Shown: positions 14,173 through 17,584 of the stretch, one piece after another
Layout: the number at the start of each line of letters is the position of its first letter
Numbering within the stretch: position 1 is the stretch's first letter
NCBI GenBank assembly: GCA_016762995.1
Contig: JAESUT010000021.1
Location: forward strand, 540 to 18,123
Direction: 5' to 3'
DNA length: 17,584 nt
DNA from: Gammaproteobacteria bacterium
GTDB lineage: Bacteria; Pseudomonadota; Gammaproteobacteria; Pseudomonadales; Pseudohongiellaceae
Program-made: the position numbers and the translations under genes
The notes under the pieces: model-generated
What the model saw: the letters and a program-made list of their open reading frames with translations, nothing else
Told to the model about the DNA's origin: nothing
Databases searched by the model: none

Positions 14173-14350
14173 TTAGGAAATGACATGTTAAAGTTTTGTG
14201 GCTGTGTTGTGCTTATTAACCCGAAAAACGTGCGCCAGATTCTTCAGAAGGACTAACAGCAACAAACAGCCGTAACAGAAGTTTTACTATAAAATAAATT
14301 TGCCATCAAGAATCAGCTTCAATTAGAAGACTCAGAATAGTACAAATTCT

Positions 14351-14369
14351 CCTCCTTTGGATTCGGAGG
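14351..14369 (+). other. Small hairpin in the glnK leader
   Basis: CCTCC (14351-14355) and GGAGG (14365-14369) can pair around a 9-nt loop, about 29 nt before the glnK ATG. GGAGG could also look like a ribosome binding site, but the used one is GGAG at 14387-14390. A structural role is only possible. Confidence 0.35.
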
Positions 14370-14379
14370 CGAAACATAA

Positions 14380-14736
<357 letters not shown>

Positions 14737-14750
14737 GAGATCCAATAAAA

Positions 14751-16058
14751 ATGTTAGCCAGAACTCTTAGCACAAAATATTTCGCTGCAGCACTTCTGCT
14801 CCTTTTACCTAGTATGGCCTCGGCAGCGGATGCATTGAACGGCGCCAATACTGCTTGGATACTAACCTCAACAGCCCTCGTTCTTTTTATGGCGCTGCCA
14901 GGGCTTGCGCTCTTCTACGGCGGACTTGTCAGGACTCGAAATGTTCTATCGGTGCTCATGCAGTGTTTTGCCATTGCCTTTGTGGTATCCATCCTGTGGT
15001 TAGTCGTAGGTTACAGCATTGCGTTCGGCCCTTCTGAATCAGCTTACTGGGGCGGATTAAGTAAAGTGATGTTCAATGGCGTCGTGGTCGATTCCCTTAC
15101 CGGCGACATTCCAGAAACCGTATTTGCCTCTTTTCAGATGACGTTCGCAATCATTACCCCGGCGCTTATCGTGGGTGCGTTCGCGGAGAGAATAAAATTC
15201 TCTTCCATGCTTTTATTTTCGGCCCTATGGACATTGTTAGTCTACTTTCCTGTAGCAAACTGGGTCTGGGGTGGTGGTTGGCTAGCTCAGATGGGTCTAA
15301 TCGACTTTGCTGGCGGTACGGTAGTGCATGTAACGGCGGGTATTGGCGCATTGGTTTTTGCACTCGTCATTGGCCAGCGCGAGGGCTTCCTAACTGCACC
15401 AATAATGCCGCACAATCTAACTATGAGCTTCACCGGTGCAGGCATGCTCTGGGTAGGCTGGTTCGGATTTAACGCCGGCAGTGCTCTGGCCGCGGACGGC
15501 AGCGCCGGCATGGCTATGTTCGTTACACACATATCTGCAGCGACCGGCGCATTAACATGGATGGCCATAGAATGGATAAAATTTGGCAAGCCCAGCGGGC
15601 TCGGGGCAATCACCGGCATGGTGGCAGGTCTCGCGACAATCACTCCCGCCTCCGGCTCTGTCGGACCGGCTGGCGCACTTCTTATTGGGCTTAGCGGCGG
15701 TGTTGTCTGCTATTTCGCTACTACCTACTTAAAACAGAAAATCAAGATCGACGACTCACTCGATGTATTTCCCGTGCACGGTGTCGGCGGTATCGTTGGC
15801 ACTTTCCTGGCCGGCATATTGGTATCAGCCGACTTGGGAATTTTCAGTGGTAACGGGTTCGCAGAGGGCGTGACTATGGGCTCGCAAGTCATGGTACAGA
15901 TCATCGGCATCCTCGCAGTTGCCGCCTATACAGGCATAGTCACATTCATACTTTTGAAGATAGTTAGCGCCATAACATCTGGCATTCGCGTCACTCAGGA
16001 AGAAGAACAGATGGGTCTCGACATTACCGATCACGATGAGCGAGGCTATTCTTTATAA
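14751..16058 (+). CDS. amtB: Ammonium transporter AmtB
   Basis: This 435-residue protein has a cleavable signal peptide (cleavage near SMASA-AD), followed by eleven expected helices, as in E. coli AmtB. The helix-one region reads FMALPGLALFYGGLVR. The conserved Asp lies in FPVANWVWGGGW / IDFAGG (Asp185), and the pore twin histidines are His193 in VVHVTAG and His343 in FPVHGVGG. The C-terminal tail (about residues 407-435, GIRVTQEEEQMGLDITDHDE) is the GlnK-docking tail. It carries ammonium across the inner membrane and is gated by P-II binding. AGGAG overlapping the glnK stop codon serves as its ribosome binding site, so the two genes are translated as a unit. Confidence 0.96.
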   Translation: MLARTLSTKYFAAALLLLLPSMASAADALNGANTAWILTSTALVLFMALPGLALFYGGLVRTRNVLSVLMQCFAIAFVVSILWLVVGYSIAFGPSESAYWGGLSKVMFNGVVVDSLTGDIPETVFASFQMTFAIITPALIVGAFAERIKFSSMLLFSALWTLLVYFPVANWVWGGGWLAQMGLIDFAGGTVVHVTAGIGALVFALVIGQREGFLTAPIMPHNLTMSFTGAGMLWVGWFGFNAGSALAADGSAGMAMFVTHISAATGALTWMAIEWIKFGKPSGLGAITGMVAGLATITPASGSVGPAGALLIGLSGGVVCYFATTYLKQKIKIDDSLDVFPVHGVGGIVGTFLAGILVSADLGIFSGNGFAEGVTMGSQVMVQIIGILAVAAYTGIVTFILLKIVSAITSGIRVTQEEEQMGLDITDHDERGYSL

Positions 16059-16114
16059 TTGAATTGAGCAGTTAAGCGGATGTAATAAAGTACAAGTAAT
16101 GCAGTACAAAACGA

Positions 16115-16150
16115 AAAAAGGCTGGCCGGAGAAATCCCGCCAGCCTTTTT
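16115..16150. terminator. Bidirectional terminator after amtB
   Basis: AAAAAGGCTGGC (16115-16126) and GCCAGCCTTTTT (16139-16150) form a perfect 12-bp stem with A and T tracts on either side. It can end both the glnK-amtB mRNA and the convergent thioesterase mRNA. Confidence 0.93.
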
Positions 16151-16186
16151 ATTGAGCCGCTCTTCTCTGGCCATTGCTGCTCGTCG

Positions 16187-16615
16187 CTAGGTACTCTTTC
16201 GCAGCGTCGTTATGGCGTAGACCAGTTTATTACCTTCCATATCGGTGAAGTGCGTGGCTACTAAACAAGTGCTGCGACCATCCTTGATCAGCTCACCCTT
16301 TAATAAAAATCTCGGCCCTAAAACCGGCGCGAAATAATCTATGCGCATATTGACGGTAGCCGACCACTTAAAGTCTTCCTGAGATTTAAACAGTGTACGC
16401 ACCGTGAATATCGAGATCATATCGACATAAGTGCCGGTAAACCCCCCAAACAACTGATCTCTCGGATTCAATAAATGATCTGGAAGGTGAGCATCCACCT
16501 CCACCAAGCCTCGCTCCTCGCGCAGAATCTTCCACTTGCTAGATTCCACCAAATCGCCTGCATTGTGGCCTGCTTTAAAAAATACCGGACGATCCAATTC
16601 TGTTTCGTTTGTCAT
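16187..16615 (-). CDS. PaaI-type hotdog-fold thioesterase
   Basis: With ATG at 16615 this is a 142-residue protein. It shows the hotdog-fold pattern of PaaI-family acyl-CoA thioesterases: HLLNPRDQLFGGFTGTYVDM at the central helix, with N/D/Q/F and GG positions in the usual catalytic region, then MRIDYFAPVLG, LLKGELIKDGRSTCLVATHF and LVYAITTLRK strands. It should hydrolyse small acyl-CoA thioesters in the cytoplasm; the substrate is unknown. TTG at 16639 and ATG at 16627 are alternative starts, but GGGACAGG sits right before the chosen ATG. The gene is monocistronic, with terminators on both sides. Confidence 0.82.
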   Translation of the reverse strand: MTNETELDRPVFFKAGHNAGDLVESSKWKILREERGLVEVDAHLPDHLLNPRDQLFGGFTGTYVDMISIFTVRTLFKSQEDFKWSATVNMRIDYFAPVLGPRFLLKGELIKDGRSTCLVATHFTDMEGNKLVYAITTLRKST

Positions 16616-16680
16616 TACCTGTCCCATCTGAGGGGCCAATTCAAGGGCAACCCCGACTCAATAAAAGTGGCCGAGAATGA

Positions 16681-16696
16681 AGTAAAAACGTTTACT
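16681..16696. promoter_or_regulatory. Inverted repeat upstream of the thioesterase gene
   Basis: AGTAAAAACGTTTACT contains 6-bp arms AGTAAA/TTTACT around AACG. On the minus strand it lies between a TTGACC -35-like box and a weak CATTCT -10-like box spaced 17 nt apart, so it could be an operator within that promoter. Confidence 0.3.
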
Positions 16697-16760
16697 GGTC
16701 AAATCCGGCTGACGTCATTCAGACTGATAAGTCCAAGCACTTGCTTGAACCTGGATACAA

Positions 16761-16788
16761 AAAAAGAGGTTCCAACGAACCCCTTTTT
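16761..16788 (-). terminator. Rho-independent terminator of the MBL-fold gene
   Basis: AAAAAGAGGTTC and GAACCCCTTTTT pair over 12 positions with one mismatch around a CAAC loop. On the minus strand the stem is followed by a run of T's, just after the MBL-fold gene's stop. Confidence 0.8.
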
Positions 16789-16813
16789 AAATACACCACT
16801 ACTCCCGTGAGAG

Positions 16814-17584
16814 CTATTGATCGAGCAATTGGTAGATTCGACGAATCGCCCTAGGATCTACACCTGCTGCGCGAATCTGCACAAAATTCTGACTGTGGTT
16901 AGTCATATCGATCTGCTGCGCAGCCTGTTCTGCACTTACACCATCGCTATGCATCTGCGAGGTCTTACTCCACAAGTCACGCAAGTAGTCCTGAAAGTGC
17001 GCTATTGTCTCTTTGCTGCGCATCACGGGACCGTGGCCTGGAAGCCATGTATCAAAATCGAGTGAGAGCAGACCGTCTAGTGTGGCTGGCCACTCATCCA
17101 CATGCCCATCGCCCATATAGGCGAGTCCGGGCAACATCATATCGCCGGTAAACACGATTTTATCTTGCGGCAGATAGATAACAATATCACCGCCAGTATG
17201 TGCACGACCGAAATGGTGAAGCTGGATCTCGCGACTACCGTCGGCAACGACTTGAAACAAGGTCATCTTGGTCTCGAGAGTAATATTCGGCGGCATAGGC
17301 TGCACTTCGCCAATCGCATTCATGTAATCACGTTGCACCCGATGACGCTCAAGCAACCGTGCCTTACGCGCAGGATCAGTTTCCGCGGCCGCCTGACGCT
17401 CAAGATCCGCGACCCTCCCGGGAACTGGGTCGGAGAAACTCTTAAAAGTATTCTCCTCTAAGACATTACCTAACTCGCCGTTGAGTTTTTCCCGCGTAAA
17501 CTCGTGACCAATGATTTCGATCCCCTCGGGAAATGCCTGAGCCCCATGCGCATGATCGAAATGATAATGACTGTTTACTAAATA
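16814..17584 (-). CDS. Metallo-beta-lactamase-fold hydrolase, N-terminus outside the window
   Basis: The open frame continues to the right edge without a start, giving at least 256 residues of a longer protein. The edge-proximal part carries the zinc-binding motif HYHFDH (in YLVNSHYHFDHAHGAQ). Further on come HFGRAHTGGD (third zinc-site His), VFTGDM (bridging Asp) and LPGHGPV (last His), so both zinc sites look complete. Between them, residues such as FSDPVPGRVADLERQ and AAAETDPARKARLLERHR form a long charged helical insertion. The family includes lactamases, glyoxalases, lactonases and related hydrolases; the substrate is unknown. A terminator lies directly after the stop. The short start at 17356 is an internal TTG and must not be used, because it would remove the HxHxDH site. 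Confidence 0.88.
   Translation of the reverse strand, partial: YLVNSHYHFDHAHGAQAFPEGIEIIGHEFTREKLNGELGNVLEENTFKSFSDPVPGRVADLERQAAAETDPARKARLLERHRVQRDYMNAIGEVQPMPPNITLETKMTLFQVVADGSREIQLHHFGRAHTGGDIVIYLPQDKIVFTGDMMLPGLAYMGDGHVDEWPATLDGLLSLDFDTWLPGHGPVMRSKETIAHFQDYLRDLWSKTSQMHSDGVSAEQAAQQIDMTNHSQNFVQIRAAGVDPRAIRRIYQLLDQ

Noticed and set aside
14155..14256. A 33-residue plus-strand frame beginning MLLIGALGNDML
   Set aside because: It has no ribosome binding site and overlaps the NtrC-like site and the sigma-54-like element. It is most likely fortuitous.
16814..17356. A complete 180-residue MBL-fold protein starting at 17356
   Set aside because: The same frame stays open to the window edge and carries the HxHxDH zinc motif upstream of that codon, so this is an internal start.

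Overview
The window reads as chromosomal DNA of a gammaproteobacterium, probably a free-living, perhaps marine, heterotroph. The clearest sign is ribF followed directly by ileS at the left end, the usual order in this class. Also typical are a glnK-amtB nitrogen operon, an OlsF-like aminolipid acyltransferase, an FdhF/YdeP molybdoenzyme and an ECF sigma factor with an HC2-type anti-sigma factor. I see no phage, IS element, CRISPR array, tRNA or rRNA.

Layout, left to right. (1) 1-1160, minus strand: start of ileS, then ribF and a likely ribF promoter. (2) 1235-4478, minus strand: a tightly packed three-gene operon. A membrane-anchored ATP-grasp ligase overlaps an OlsF-like two-domain acyltransferase by 8 nt, and a two-helix small membrane protein follows 2 nt later. 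A good sigma-70 promoter lies ahead of it at 4450-4478. (3) 4622-7264, plus strand: a small membrane protein, then an FdhF/YdeP-type molybdopterin oxidoreductase whose best start is a non-canonical ATT. (4) 7277-9766, minus strand: an ECF sigma factor, its membrane anti-sigma factor and two DUF4252 envelope proteins (one secreted, one lipoprotein). (5) 9866-11192: a secreted alpha/beta hydrolase (plus) facing a small SmpA/BamE-like lipoprotein (minus). (6) 11348-13895, plus strand: a BASS-family transporter, an isolated small gene or sRNA with a strong promoter and a perfect terminator, and an MFS transporter. (7) 13896-16150: a 500-bp regulatory gap with several hairpins and an NtrC-like site, then glnK-amtB ending in a bidirectional terminator. 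(8) 16187-17584, minus strand: a hotdog thioesterase and a metallo-beta-lactamase-fold hydrolase cut by the window edge.

The most interesting link is regulatory. The ECF sigma gene is preceded by TGTAAC-N16-CGTCTT, and the same element with identical spacing, TGTAAC-N16-CGTCTA, lies upstream of the separate lipoprotein gene at 10657-11016. This suggests a small envelope-stress regulon: sigma factor, anti-sigma factor, two DUF4252 proteins and a BamE-like lipoprotein. The second lead is the ATP-grasp/OlsF-like/membrane-protein operon, which may build a modified aminolipid. The third is the solitary 210-nt transcription unit at 12384-12629.
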